The notes under the pieces are model-generated. The model was not told the DNA's origin. It made no database searches and worked only from the letters and a program-made list of their open reading frames with translations. From Flavisolibacter sp. (GTDB taxonomy: Bacteria; Bacteroidota; Bacteroidia; Chitinophagales; Chitinophagaceae): DNA of 35,361 nucleotides. Below are positions 15,250 to 22,950 of the stretch, piece after piece (the stretch's first letter is position 1; each line of letters begins with the position of its first letter). The position numbers and the translations under genes were made by a program. The stretch covers positions 1 to 35,361 of the forward strand of contig JAQBNG010000123.1 in assembly GCA_028288675.1 (NCBI GenBank). Reading direction: 5' to 3'.

Positions 15250-16086
15250 CTAATAATCTCCCATTGTTTCCGGTAGTTGTGCTAAAGCCTTCGCCAGTTG
15301 ATCATCATTAGGCGCTACGCCATGCCAGTTATGGTCATTCTCCATAAACTCAACACCCTTGCCCATAATAGTGCGCATGATGATGGCGATGGGCTTTCCT
15401 TTCCCCACTAATGATTTAGCTTCTTCTAAAGTATGGATCACTTCGTCCATATCGTTACCGTTCATTTCTAAGGTATGCCAGCCAAAAGCTTCAAACTTTT
15501 CACGAATGTTGCCAAGGTCATTAACCTTATAAGTGGGGCCATCAATTTGTTGGCCGTTCCAGTCCACTGTAGCAATCAGGTTATCTACATTATGGTTAGG
15601 CGCAAACATGATGGCTTCCCAGTTCTGGCCTTCCTGCAATTCGCCATCGCCATGCAAAGTGTAAACCACGCTTTGGTCGTTATTTAATTTTTTGGCTAAG
15701 GCTGCCCCAATACCCACACTCATGCCCTGGCCCAAAGAGCCTGTAGCAATACGTACGCCTGGCAAGCCTTCATGCGTGGTGGGATGTCCCTGTACACGGG
15801 AATTTATTTTACGAAATGTGGCCAGCTCTGCAATATCAAAATACCCGCTTCGGGCAAGGGCGGAATAAAAAACAGGGGAAATATGTCCATTGGAGAGAAT
15901 AAATATATCCTGATTCTTTGCCTCCATATCGAACGGCTGAGGCACATGGTGCATGATTTTAAAGTAAAGTGCCGTTATAAAGTCAGCACAACCTAAGGAC
16001 CCTCCAGGGTGACCACTAGCGGCCCCATGAACCATACGTACAATGTCTCTTCTAACTTGTGAAGCAATTTCAGTAAGACTTGGCAT
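15250..16086 (-). CDS. Transketolase, N-terminal (TPP-binding) subunit
   Basis: The 278-residue N-terminal half of a split transketolase, the thiamine-diphosphate enzyme of the non-oxidative pentose phosphate pathway. Conserved parts are VRRDIVRMVHGAASGHPGGS (2'-phosphate/TPP contacts), LSNGHISPVFY, GSLGQGMSVGIGAALA, and the TPP-magnesium motif HGDGELQEGQNWEAIMFA with Asn in IATVDWNGQQ. It ends where split N-subunits end. The partner subunit (pyrimidine-binding and C-terminal domains) is usually the next gene; here the next gene downstream is lpxD on the other strand, so the partner is not adjacent. A possible -7 variant CATTTTTG lies at 16144-16151. Confidence 0.93.
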   Translation of the reverse strand: MPSLTEIASQVRRDIVRMVHGAASGHPGGSLGCADFITALYFKIMHHVPQPFDMEAKNQDIFILSNGHISPVFYSALARSGYFDIAELATFRKINSRVQGHPTTHEGLPGVRIATGSLGQGMSVGIGAALAKKLNNDQSVVYTLHGDGELQEGQNWEAIMFAPNHNVDNLIATVDWNGQQIDGPTYKVNDLGNIREKFEAFGWHTLEMNGNDMDEVIHTLEEAKSLVGKGKPIAIIMRTIMGKGVEFMENDHNWHGVAPNDDQLAKALAQLPETMGDY

Positions 16087-16188
16087 AAATTTTTAATGAA
16101 GATTAAACCTTAAAGAGAGAAATGTAAGAAATAAAACGGGATGCAAAAATGCAATCTTTTTATTAAAAAAATTTTCCTTTTATCTTAT

Positions 16189-16196
16189 TACATTTG
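16189..16196 (+). promoter_or_regulatory. Possible -7 element for the wecA-like gene
   Basis: TACATTTG matches TANNTTTG, but it lies about 100 nt before the ATG at 16295 and no -33 is visible. If used, the leader would be about 90 nt, long for this window. Confidence 0.35.
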
Positions 16197-16294
16197 TCGG
16201 CGCCAGATTCATTGCAAAAGCCACAAATGAAAACTATCTTTAACGTGAAAGACAACTGAATGAAACTTTTTTTTATATTCCAAAACCCTCCTGC

Positions 16295-17434
16295 ATGTTG
16301 AATCTTCTGATGACCACGTCAATTGCTTTTATCATAACCCTGATAGCGGTTCCAACCATTATAAAATTAGCTGATGAAAAGGGTCTTTTTGATGTACCCG
16401 ATTCCCGCAAACTCCATACAAAAGCTATTGCTTCTTTAGGTGGCGTTGGTATTTTTATCGGCTTTTCTCTTTCCCTGCTGTTAACTATTTCAACCCGCCA
16501 AAATCCCGAATTTCAATATTTCTTCGCTGCCTTATTACTTACTTTCTTTCTTGGGCTAAAAGATGATATTTTGATTTTATCGGCCTTGAAAAAATTTCTG
16601 GGACAAATTGCGGCAGCGGCAATTGTGATTCATTTAGGCGGTATTCGTATAGATAGCATGCATGGTTTTTTAGGGGTTTATAATCTGCCCGAAACTGTTA
16701 GTTATCTTCTTTCTTACATGACTATTATTGTTGTTGTAAACGCCTTTAATTTAATTGATGGAATTGATGGTTTGGCCGGCAGTCTTGGCGTTTTAACCAC
16801 AGCTGTTTTTGGTATTTATTTTTCAATGGCCAACATGCATGATTATGCCTTGCTTGCATTCTCGTTTACAGGTGCCCTTTTCGCCTTTTTGGTTTTTAAT
16901 TATCATCCTGCCAAAATATTTATGGGCGATTCCGGCTCCCTTGTTCTAGGCTTACTCAATGCTATCCTTGTTATTAAGTTTATTACTGTGGCCGATGCTA
17001 CTGCCGGAAGCTTTCCTATCACTTCCTCTGTAGCTATCGGATTTTCTATTTTAATGATTCCATTGCTCGATACTTTACGGGTATTCAGTGTTCGAATCTT
17101 CAGGGGCCGTTCACCTTTTTCTCCGGATCGTAATCATATACATCACCTGCTTCTAGACCGCGGCTTAAATCATAGCCAGGTTACATATTTTTGTTTGATA
17201 ACGAATGTGTGCTTTATCGTGTTAGCTTATTTTGGAAGGTCCATAGGTTCTACCTTGCTTCTTTGCTCCATGATAGCAGTTTCTTATATGCTTATCGGTT
17301 TTCTAAAATTTTGGAAGCGCCGTTCCGTGTTAACAATAGCCAGTAATTCTTTCAAGAAGAATGCTGAGCAACCAGTCAATTCTACTACTAAAATTGTATC
17401 CTTCAAAAACGAAGAAGTAGCTATAGCAGAATAA
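16295..17434 (+). CDS. wecA: Undecaprenyl-phosphate sugar-1-phosphate transferase (WecA/TagO-like)
   Basis: Integral membrane enzyme of the MraY/WecA family that starts a surface polysaccharide by placing a sugar-1-phosphate, typically GlcNAc, on undecaprenyl phosphate. It is 379 residues with about ten or eleven hydrophobic helices. The family's cytoplasmic motifs are all present: DVPDSRKLHT with LGGVGIF, LGLKDD (Asp90-Asp91, the magnesium pair), VNAFNLIDGIDGLAG (149-162), IFMGDSGSLVLG, and the loop RGRSPFSPDRNHIHHLLLDRG, whose His-rich HIHH is typical of WecA/TagO rather than MraY. No glycosyltransferase cluster is near. ATG 16295 is used; a second ATG five codons later is also possible. 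Confidence 0.9.
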   Translation: MLNLLMTTSIAFIITLIAVPTIIKLADEKGLFDVPDSRKLHTKAIASLGGVGIFIGFSLSLLLTISTRQNPEFQYFFAALLLTFFLGLKDDILILSALKKFLGQIAAAAIVIHLGGIRIDSMHGFLGVYNLPETVSYLLSYMTIIVVVNAFNLIDGIDGLAGSLGVLTTAVFGIYFSMANMHDYALLAFSFTGALFAFLVFNYHPAKIFMGDSGSLVLGLLNAILVIKFITVADATAGSFPITSSVAIGFSILMIPLLDTLRVFSVRIFRGRSPFSPDRNHIHHLLLDRGLNHSQVTYFCLITNVCFIVLAYFGRSIGSTLLLCSMIAVSYMLIGFLKFWKRRSVLTIASNSFKKNAEQPVNSTTKIVSFKNEEVAIAE

Positions 17435-17464
17435 GAATCATGCTCTCTTTATTTTCTTCTTTAT

Positions 17465-17472
17465 TAGATTTG
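17465..17472 (+). promoter_or_regulatory. -7 promoter element of frr
   Basis: TAGATTTG matches TANNTTTG and lies 20 nt before the frr ATG; -33 not evident. Confidence 0.55.
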
Positions 17473-17492
17473 CGCTAACTAAAAATCAAGGA

Positions 17493-18059
17493 ATGTCACC
17501 AGAAGATGTGTCGTTAACCATTCAGTTAGCTGAAGACTCTATGAACAAAGCGATCAGCCACTTGGAGGCTGAACTAGTGAAAATAAGAGCCGGTAAGGCC
17601 AATCCCCAAATGCTAGATGGAATTATGGTAGATTATTACGGATCGCCTATGCCTATTAACCAGGTAGGTAATATATCTGTAATGGATGCCCGTACTTTAA
17701 CCATTCAGCCCTGGGAAAAAAATATGCTACAGCCGATTGAACGGGCTATCATTAATTCTAATATTGGTCTTAATCCCCAGAATGACGGTATTATTATTCG
17801 CCTCTTTCTGCCGCCGCTTACCGAGGAGCGACGTAAAGAGTTAGTAAAAAGGTGTTTGGGTGAAGGCGAACATTCTAAAGTAGCCATCCGCAGCATTAGA
17901 AGGGATGCTATTGAAACTATTAAAAAAGCGCAGAAAGATGGGCTGAGTGAAGATGCGGCGAAAGATGCTGAAGCAGAAGTGCAGGAACTAACCAACAAGT
18001 TTATTGTTTTTGTAGATAAGCATCTTGCTTCTAAAGAGAAAGAAATAATGATGGTGTAG
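17493..18059 (+). CDS. frr: Ribosome recycling factor
   Basis: Splits the post-termination ribosome together with EF-G. The 188-residue protein has the three-helix-bundle and hinge pattern of the family: an N-terminal helix with MNKAISHLEAELVKIRAGKA, the small beta domain with MPINQVGNISVMDARTLTIQ, the insertion NIGLNPQNDGIIIRLFLPPL and the C-terminal helices with RRDAIETIKKAQKDG. Length matches RRF (about 185). In many bacteria frr follows pyrH; here it has its own promoter between the wecA-like gene and an inverted transporter gene. AAGGA directly touches the ATG, too close to act as a ribosome site. Confidence 0.97.
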   Translation: MSPEDVSLTIQLAEDSMNKAISHLEAELVKIRAGKANPQMLDGIMVDYYGSPMPINQVGNISVMDARTLTIQPWEKNMLQPIERAIINSNIGLNPQNDGIIIRLFLPPLTEERRKELVKRCLGEGEHSKVAIRSIRRDAIETIKKAQKDGLSEDAAKDAEAEVQELTNKFIVFVDKHLASKEKEIMMV

Positions 18060-18078
18060 AAAAACCAGTAGTAATTGG

Positions 18079-18128
18079 AAGTTTGCAGCGAAACCTTAAT
18101 TCCCATTGCAAGTTGATAGCTGCCAATT
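18079..18128. repeat. Remnant of the TTTGCAGTTGGCA repeat family
   Basis: AAGTTTGCAGC (18079-18089) and, in inverse sense, GCTGCCAATT (18119-18128) lie between the convergent ends of frr and the EamA gene. It is more degenerate than the copy before rlmI; no other terminator is visible here. Confidence 0.4.
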
Positions 18129-18133
18129 TTGAC

Positions 18134-18994
18134 TTATTTATTCGCCAGATAAACCCCGCATAAAATAATCCCCAAACAACCAAACTGAATTAAGGAAATG
18201 TTTTCACCATCTAACATTCCCCAGGTAATAGCTACAACAGGTATTGCATAAGTAACTAGGGAGGCAAATAATCCTCCTGCTTTTTTTATCAGCATATAAA
18301 AAAGAACTGTAGCTATAGCGCTCCCTAATATACCCAAGGCTACAGCTGCCAGAATGCTTTTGTGCATTTCTACGGAAGAGAAGGAAACTGGGTTGAGCCA
18401 TAGAACAATGGCGGTTGGAATGGTTAAAAAGCCAATAGAAACGGTTGCCATTTTTATGGGATCAAGCCCCTTTAAATACGTGCCGATGATGTTTACATTT
18501 ACGCCGTAAAAAACGGTGGCCAGCAAAATTAGAAGTGTAAAGCCAACATCGCTTATTGAAACCGGCCCTCTGGTAATGCTTAAAATAAAAAGCCCGGCAA
18601 AGCCTATCAGCACTCCGGCAACCTTTTTTGCTTCTACTTTGCTTTTGAAAAATAGGCCACCAATTACAATAACAAATAGAGGTGTAAGTGAATTTAAAAT
18701 GCCGGCCAGGGAACTGTCAATTTTTTGATGAATTGCAATGGCAAATAAAAAGGCCGGAAACAAGTTGCCAAGCAAACCAGTTAAAATAATAATAGGAATT
18801 TTAGACTTAGGTAGTTTGCCAACATGAAAAATTGCAAAAGGAAGAAATACAATACCTGCAGAAAAAATTCGAATGGCCCCGATCTGCAAGCCGGTTAATT
18901 CATTGGAAGCTTTTTTAATCAGGATAAAAGAGCTTCCCCAAACTAAAGCAAGCAAAACAAAAAGCGCCCAGCTACTATTTTTTTGACGGCTCAT
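18134..18994 (-). CDS. EamA/DMT-family transporter
   Basis: A 286-residue inner-membrane protein of the drug/metabolite transporter superfamily. Ten hydrophobic helices arranged as two five-helix EamA repeats are readable: the first starts ALFVLLALVWGSSFILIKKA, with the typical WGSSF; the second starts near VGFTLLILLATVFYGVNVNI. Members export amino acids, sugars, nucleosides or drugs and the substrate cannot be predicted. The start is set at the ATG at 18994; a TTG three codons upstream is not needed. It is divergent from ppk2; the 45-bp gap holds CACATTTG, a possible -7 variant, just before the start. Confidence 0.9.
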   Translation of the reverse strand: MSRQKNSSWALFVLLALVWGSSFILIKKASNELTGLQIGAIRIFSAGIVFLPFAIFHVGKLPKSKIPIIILTGLLGNLFPAFLFAIAIHQKIDSSLAGILNSLTPLFVIVIGGLFFKSKVEAKKVAGVLIGFAGLFILSITRGPVSISDVGFTLLILLATVFYGVNVNIIGTYLKGLDPIKMATVSIGFLTIPTAIVLWLNPVSFSSVEMHKSILAAVALGILGSAIATVLFYMLIKKAGGLFASLVTYAIPVVAITWGMLDGENISLIQFGCLGIILCGVYLANK

Positions 18995-19039
18995 GATTTG
19001 CAAATGTGCAGATGCTTTAGTTTACAATAATTTTATTTT

Positions 19040-19786
19040 ATGCCCATGTTAAAAGACACTTCTACAAGAGCACCTAAAGAACTGGATAAGCAACAAACAA
19101 AGCAGCGCACGGAGGATTTAAAAACTACTTTAAATGAACTTCAAAACCTGTTGTACGCCGAAGGAAAACATTCTGTATTAATAGTGATACAAGGGATGGA
19201 TGCCAGTGGGAAAGACGGCGCTATAAAAAATGTTTTTGGCGGGTTGAACCCCCAGGGAATTTCTGTAAAACCATTTAAAACACCTACTGCTGAAGAATTA
19301 GATCACGATTTTTTATGGCGTATTCATCAACATACGCCGGCTAAAGGAATGATACAGATATTTAACCGCAGCCATTACGAGGATGTATTGATTACCCGTG
19401 TGCATGGCTGGTGCAATGATGAAACGGCAGACAAACGGTTCAAAGCAATAAATAATTTTGAACAACTGGTAACAGAGCATAACAACACGCTGATACTTAA
19501 ATTTTACCTGCATATCTCGCCGGAAGAGCAGCAGGGCCGTTTAAAGGAGCGGGAAGAAGATTTAACGAAAGGATGGAAGTACAATGCCACAGATTTGGAA
19601 GAGGCAAAACTTTGGGATGAGTATATGAAAATGTATGAAGACGTGTTTCAAAACTGCAATCACATTCCCTGGACAATAGTACCTGCAGATCAGAATTGGT
19701 ACAAAGAATACATCATAACTAAAACCATCACCGATGCTTTACAAGAATTGAGCATGCACTATCCATCGCATAAAGATGCTAAGTAA
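19040..19786 (+). CDS. Polyphosphate kinase 2 family protein
   Basis: A 248-residue P-loop kinase that moves phosphate between polyphosphate and nucleotides. The PPK2 core is complete: Walker A GMDASGKDGAIKNVF (52-66), KPFKTPTAEELDHDFLWRIH, and Walker B with lid motif IFNRSHYEDVLITRVH (108-122). Then come FYLHISPEEQQGRLKEREED and the C-terminal NCNHIPWTIVPADQNWYKEY. This single-domain form falls among polyphosphate:nucleotide phosphotransferases that phosphorylate NMP or NDP; the class (I, II or III) needs a tree. Two ATGs (19040, 19046) are usable. It is upstream of mscL on the same strand with 49 bp between, possibly one transcript. Confidence 0.93.
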   Translation: MPMLKDTSTRAPKELDKQQTKQRTEDLKTTLNELQNLLYAEGKHSVLIVIQGMDASGKDGAIKNVFGGLNPQGISVKPFKTPTAEELDHDFLWRIHQHTPAKGMIQIFNRSHYEDVLITRVHGWCNDETADKRFKAINNFEQLVTEHNNTLILKFYLHISPEEQQGRLKEREEDLTKGWKYNATDLEEAKLWDEYMKMYEDVFQNCNHIPWTIVPADQNWYKEYIITKTITDALQELSMHYPSHKDAK

Positions 19787-19835
19787 TTCCACCTGATTGC
19801 TCTGTATTTTCGCTTGAAATCAAAAGTAATTTACC

Positions 19836-20216
19836 ATGGGATTTATTAAAGAGTTCAAAGAGTTCGCCTTAAAAGGCAATGTTGTTGATCTTGCTATTGC
19901 TGTTATTATTGGCGCTGCTTTTGGCACCATCGTTTCATCCCTGGTTGATGATGTCATTACGCCTTTATTACTGACTCCTGCATTAGAAGCAGCAAATATC
20001 AAAAACCTTGAAGACCTGTCGTGGGGAGCGGTTAAGTACGGAAAATTTATTGCGGCTGTTATTAAATTCATCATCGTTGCTTTAGCGTTATTCATGATCA
20101 TAAAAGCAATGAATACTATGAAACGTAAAAAAGAAGAACCTGTATCACAAACAGCTCCTGAGTATTCTTTGCAGGAAAAATTGTTAATGGAAATCAGGGA
20201 TTCTTTGAAGGGGTAA
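19836..20216 (+). CDS. mscL: Large-conductance mechanosensitive channel MscL
   Basis: Homopentameric inner-membrane valve that opens on membrane tension and lets solutes out under osmotic downshock. The 126 residues contain the N-terminal amphipathic helix MGFIKEFKEFALKGN, the pore helix VVDLAIAVIIGAAFGTIVSS, a short periplasmic loop, the second helix FIAAVIKFIIVALALFMIIK and a charged cytoplasmic helix (MKRKKEEP). The length is slightly below that of the E. coli protein (136). No separate promoter is clear in the 49 bp after the PPK2 gene. Confidence 0.96.
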   Translation: MGFIKEFKEFALKGNVVDLAIAVIIGAAFGTIVSSLVDDVITPLLLTPALEAANIKNLEDLSWGAVKYGKFIAAVIKFIIVALALFMIIKAMNTMKRKKEEPVSQTAPEYSLQEKLLMEIRDSLKG

Positions 20217-20233
20217 TTTTTCAATTTATCCCC

Positions 20234-20241
20234 TATCTTTG
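20234..20241 (+). promoter_or_regulatory. -7 promoter element of the DUF3078 gene
   Basis: TATCTTTG matches TANNTTTG about 52 nt before the ATG at 20294; the -33 element is not clear. Confidence 0.5.
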
Positions 20242-20293
20242 GCAACACCCGCTCAAATAAAAGGGTATTGTTTTTAAAACCAATTCAGCTTAC

Positions 20294-21235
20294 ATGAGAC
20301 GCACAACCTTAGTTTTTGTTGCCACCTTTTTTATACTCACGGTTTCAGCCCAAACAGAAAAGAAAGAGAAGTCCCCTTCTGCCTTCAAATTGGGAGGAAT
20401 GATTACCCTGATGGGCGGCCAAAGCGGAACCCGTAATTGGGCACCTGCCGGCGAGGAAAAATTTTCGCTTACAGCTTACGGCAATTTGCAGTTGTGGGCT
20501 AATAAAGTTTCAGGTAAAAATAAGTGGATCAACAACCTTGAAGTTGCCTATGCGTTAATCAATACCACTTCCGGGGGCGTACGTAAAATTGATGACAAAT
20601 TTGATTTTTATTCTAAATACAGCCATACTACCAGCACTAATGGAAATTGGGGTATTGGCATAGTGGGAAATCTTAGAACGCAATTGGTGAACGGCTACGA
20701 TTATTCAGAAGACCAGCGCAGGCGCATCTCCGGTTTTTTTGCTCCCGCTTATATAAATTTTAGCCCTGGCGTGCAGTACACTTCTAAAAATGGTTCTCTC
20801 AATCTACATGTAGGTCCAAATGCCCGCTGGGTTGTGGTTACCAACTCGCCTTATAGTTTTAATTACCAGGGTGGTGTTACACCCGATGGTGATATAGAAA
20901 GACCCCTGGCAGAAAAGTATGGAGTGAATCCAAGCCGGGAAGTTCGTTTTGAGGCAGGTCCGTATTTCTCCGGCTTATTTAATAAAGAAATAGCTAAGAA
21001 TGTAACCTGGAAAACAAGGTTGGACATTAGCTCTGATATCATTGAAGAAGAGCCTTTTCTTTTTGATGTGTACTGGACAAACACCATTGGTATGAAAGTA
21101 AACAAGTGGCTGAGTGTAAATTATAATTTTGACTTATACTACGATGATGATGTGAAAATGTTTGGCGCTAATAAAGAAAAACCCGCTACGCAGATGAAGT
21201 CGATATTAGGCGTAGGCCTTGCCGCTAAGTTTTAA
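20294..21235 (+). CDS. DUF3078 outer-membrane-type protein
   Basis: A 313-residue secreted protein. The N-terminus MRRTTLVFVATFFILTVSAQ is a signal peptide with the -SAQ end common in this phylum. The remainder is rich in Gly, Asn and alternating aromatic residues, as in a beta barrel. The block FKLGGMITLMGGQSGTRNWA is the start of the DUF3078 domain, found mainly in Bacteroidota with no assigned function. Later parts such as WINNLEVAYALINTTSGGVR and NYNFDLYYDDDVKMFG fit membrane strands and hairpins; the C-terminus ends with an aromatic Phe (AAKF), as outer-membrane barrels often do. A terminator follows at once. Confidence 0.85.
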   Translation: MRRTTLVFVATFFILTVSAQTEKKEKSPSAFKLGGMITLMGGQSGTRNWAPAGEEKFSLTAYGNLQLWANKVSGKNKWINNLEVAYALINTTSGGVRKIDDKFDFYSKYSHTTSTNGNWGIGIVGNLRTQLVNGYDYSEDQRRRISGFFAPAYINFSPGVQYTSKNGSLNLHVGPNARWVVVTNSPYSFNYQGGVTPDGDIERPLAEKYGVNPSREVRFEAGPYFSGLFNKEIAKNVTWKTRLDISSDIIEEEPFLFDVYWTNTIGMKVNKWLSVNYNFDLYYDDDVKMFGANKEKPATQMKSILGVGLAAKF

Positions 21236-21245
21236 TAACAAACCT

Positions 21246-21253
21246 TATTTTTG
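21246..21253 (+). promoter_or_regulatory. -7 element directly before the terminator, likely for scpA
   Basis: TATTTTTG matches TANNTTTG perfectly. It lies between the DUF3078 stop codon and the terminator hairpin, so a transcript begun here would start inside the hairpin and reach scpA after about 50 nt. No clear -33. Confidence 0.45.
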
Positions 21254-21255
21254 CG

Positions 21256-21290
21256 AAGTCCTCTCTATCTTGTAGAGAGGACTTTTCTTT
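21256..21290 (+). terminator. Terminator of the DUF3078 gene
   Basis: AAGTCCTCTCTA (21256-21267) pairs perfectly with TAGAGAGGACTT (21273-21284), loop of five, then TTCTTTT. Confidence 0.9.
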
Positions 21291-21308
21291 TACGCATAAA
21301 AGCAACCC

Positions 21309-22091
21309 TTGAGCACAACCTACCAGATAAAGCTTCCCCAGTTTGAAGGGCCATTTGACCTTCTTCTTTTTTTTATAGAGAGAGATGAACTGGATATTTA
21401 TAATATTCCCATCACAGGTATCATCAAAGATTTCCTGGCGTATATCCATTCGCAGGAATCATTGAACATTGAATTGTCGAGTGAATTTATTTTATTTATT
21501 TCTACGTTGATGCGCATTAAAGCAAAAATGCTGCTGCCCCGCAAAGAAGTAGATGCTGCAGGCAATGAAATAGATCCCCGGCAGGAGCTGATTGATAAAA
21601 TACTTCAGTATAAAACATATAAAGAAGCCGCAGCAGAAATGGCGTTAATGGAAGCGAGCCGCATGTTAATGATAAAGAGGGGCAATATCCAAAAAGAACT
21701 TTCTCAAATAGGAGAGGAGGCCAGTGAAGGCACAGAAGTGCAAACCATCACGCTGTTTAAATTAATGAAAGCATTTGAGAGGGTGATGCAGCGCCATCAT
21801 GACAAATTAAATAAGCCTACCCACACTGTTGTTCGCTATAGCTACTCAATGGAAGCGAGCAAGGCCAATATGATTTCGATGATACAGAGCCAACGAACAC
21901 TGTCGTTTGAAAAAGTTTTTGAAGCAGTGGAAAACAGGGTGCATGCCATTTTTATTTTCTTATCTATGCTGGAGCTGGTACAGCAAAAGTTTATGCGTAT
22001 TTTAATTGGCGATGGGCGCAATAATTTTATAGTGGAGTATAATGAAGCTGAAGAAGGATTGACGGATGAAGAGCACATGCGGTTGTTGTAA
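21309..22091 (+). CDS. scpA: Segregation and condensation protein A (ScpA), TTG start
   Basis: The kleisin subunit of the bacterial SMC condensin complex, which bridges SMC heads with ScpB and organises the chromosome. The 260 residues begin with the diagnostic QIKLPQFEGPFDLLLFFIER and DELDIYNIPI; an N-terminal helical SMC-neck binding domain, a linker, and a C-terminal winged helix (about 180-260, VFEAVENRVHAIFIFLSMLEL) follow. The start must be the TTG at 21309: an in-frame stop TAA lies at 21297 and no ATG or GTG occurs before the conserved block. The stop is only two bases from the stop of the convergent L,D-transpeptidase gene. scpB and smc are not in the window. Confidence 0.94.
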   Translation: MSTTYQIKLPQFEGPFDLLLFFIERDELDIYNIPITGIIKDFLAYIHSQESLNIELSSEFILFISTLMRIKAKMLLPRKEVDAAGNEIDPRQELIDKILQYKTYKEAAAEMALMEASRMLMIKRGNIQKELSQIGEEASEGTEVQTITLFKLMKAFERVMQRHHDKLNKPTHTVVRYSYSMEASKANMISMIQSQRTLSFEKVFEAVENRVHAIFIFLSMLELVQQKFMRILIGDGRNNFIVEYNEAEEGLTDEEHMRLL

Positions 22092-22093
22092 CC

Positions 22094-22741
22094 TTAGTCT
22101 AAAATCCATAACAGGATAGGCTTTTTTGAACCGATGATCAACGGTTCTATTTCTTTCAAAAATTTTGGCGAAACTGTCGGGCATCCATTGCTCTGGCAAA
22201 TGTCATTGACAACCTCTGTATCTGGAACGCAACCATGAGAATGAAGCACCACGTAACGTTCCATTGCTCTGTCGTTTGTTGCTTCAAGGCCGTGCAGCTT
22301 AAATGCTAATCCGAATTTCCCATAGTAAGCATATCCGATCTTATACTTACCGACTGATGAACAACCGCAGCCTGTTATGTTACCATATCTTCTGCCTTCC
22401 AGCCATGTTTCGTTGCAATTGCCATGTGTTACAAGCCCGCTGTTGCTAACACGATTTTTTTTAAAATCATAAATAAAGAATCGTTTTTGATTTGATGGCA
22501 GGTTAAGATCAATTAGAAAACAAAGCTCGTTGTTATATTTATTCTTGTTTACAAAAGCCATTGCTTCTGACACTTTTGTTTGAATCTTTAGAATAGTTTT
22601 CGGAGCGGTAGTAGTTACAGTTGGCTTTTTAGGAAAGTGTAATGCTGTGAATCGCCTCTCCGCTTTCATATAAAAGAACGCTGTTACTGCAAATGCAATG
22701 GCGAAGAGTAGAAGCACAAGGGTAATGAATTTACTTCTCAT
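22094..22741 (-). CDS. Murein L,D-transpeptidase catalytic domain protein (YkuD_2-like)
   Basis: A 215-residue envelope protein with an N-terminal membrane anchor (about residues 5-25, FITLVLLLFAIAFAVTAFFY) and an extracytoplasmic domain. It has VTHGNCNETWLEGRRYGN, then VVLHSHGCVPDT with His169, and SNGCPTVSP with the nucleophile Cys187, the His/Ser-x-Gly-Cys pattern of L,D-transpeptidases; the SxGCP and preceding HSHG block fit the YkuD_2 variant. Such enzymes form 3-3 peptidoglycan cross-links or attach proteins; which of these applies is unknown. It is convergent with scpA, stop codons two bases apart, with no terminator between. Confidence 0.88.
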   Translation of the reverse strand: MRSKFITLVLLLFAIAFAVTAFFYMKAERRFTALHFPKKPTVTTTAPKTILKIQTKVSEAMAFVNKNKYNNELCFLIDLNLPSNQKRFFIYDFKKNRVSNSGLVTHGNCNETWLEGRRYGNITGCGCSSVGKYKIGYAYYGKFGLAFKLHGLEATNDRAMERYVVLHSHGCVPDTEVVNDICQSNGCPTVSPKFLKEIEPLIIGSKKPILLWILD

Positions 22742-22950
22742 AAAAATTATAGAGTAAGATGTAGAACTTCTTTAGTTCCATAACAAAAGCCGGCCTTGAT
22801 TAAAGAGTTTAAAGCAGGAAGTGTTTAGCTGAGAAGGCGGCCATACACTAGTAAAAGAGTGTCAGGTACAGTTGATGGGAAAAGATTGTACAAACTTACG
22901 GAGCGCTAACTATTCTAAAATACTGCGGTACAGGTTTCAATTCGTTTCAG

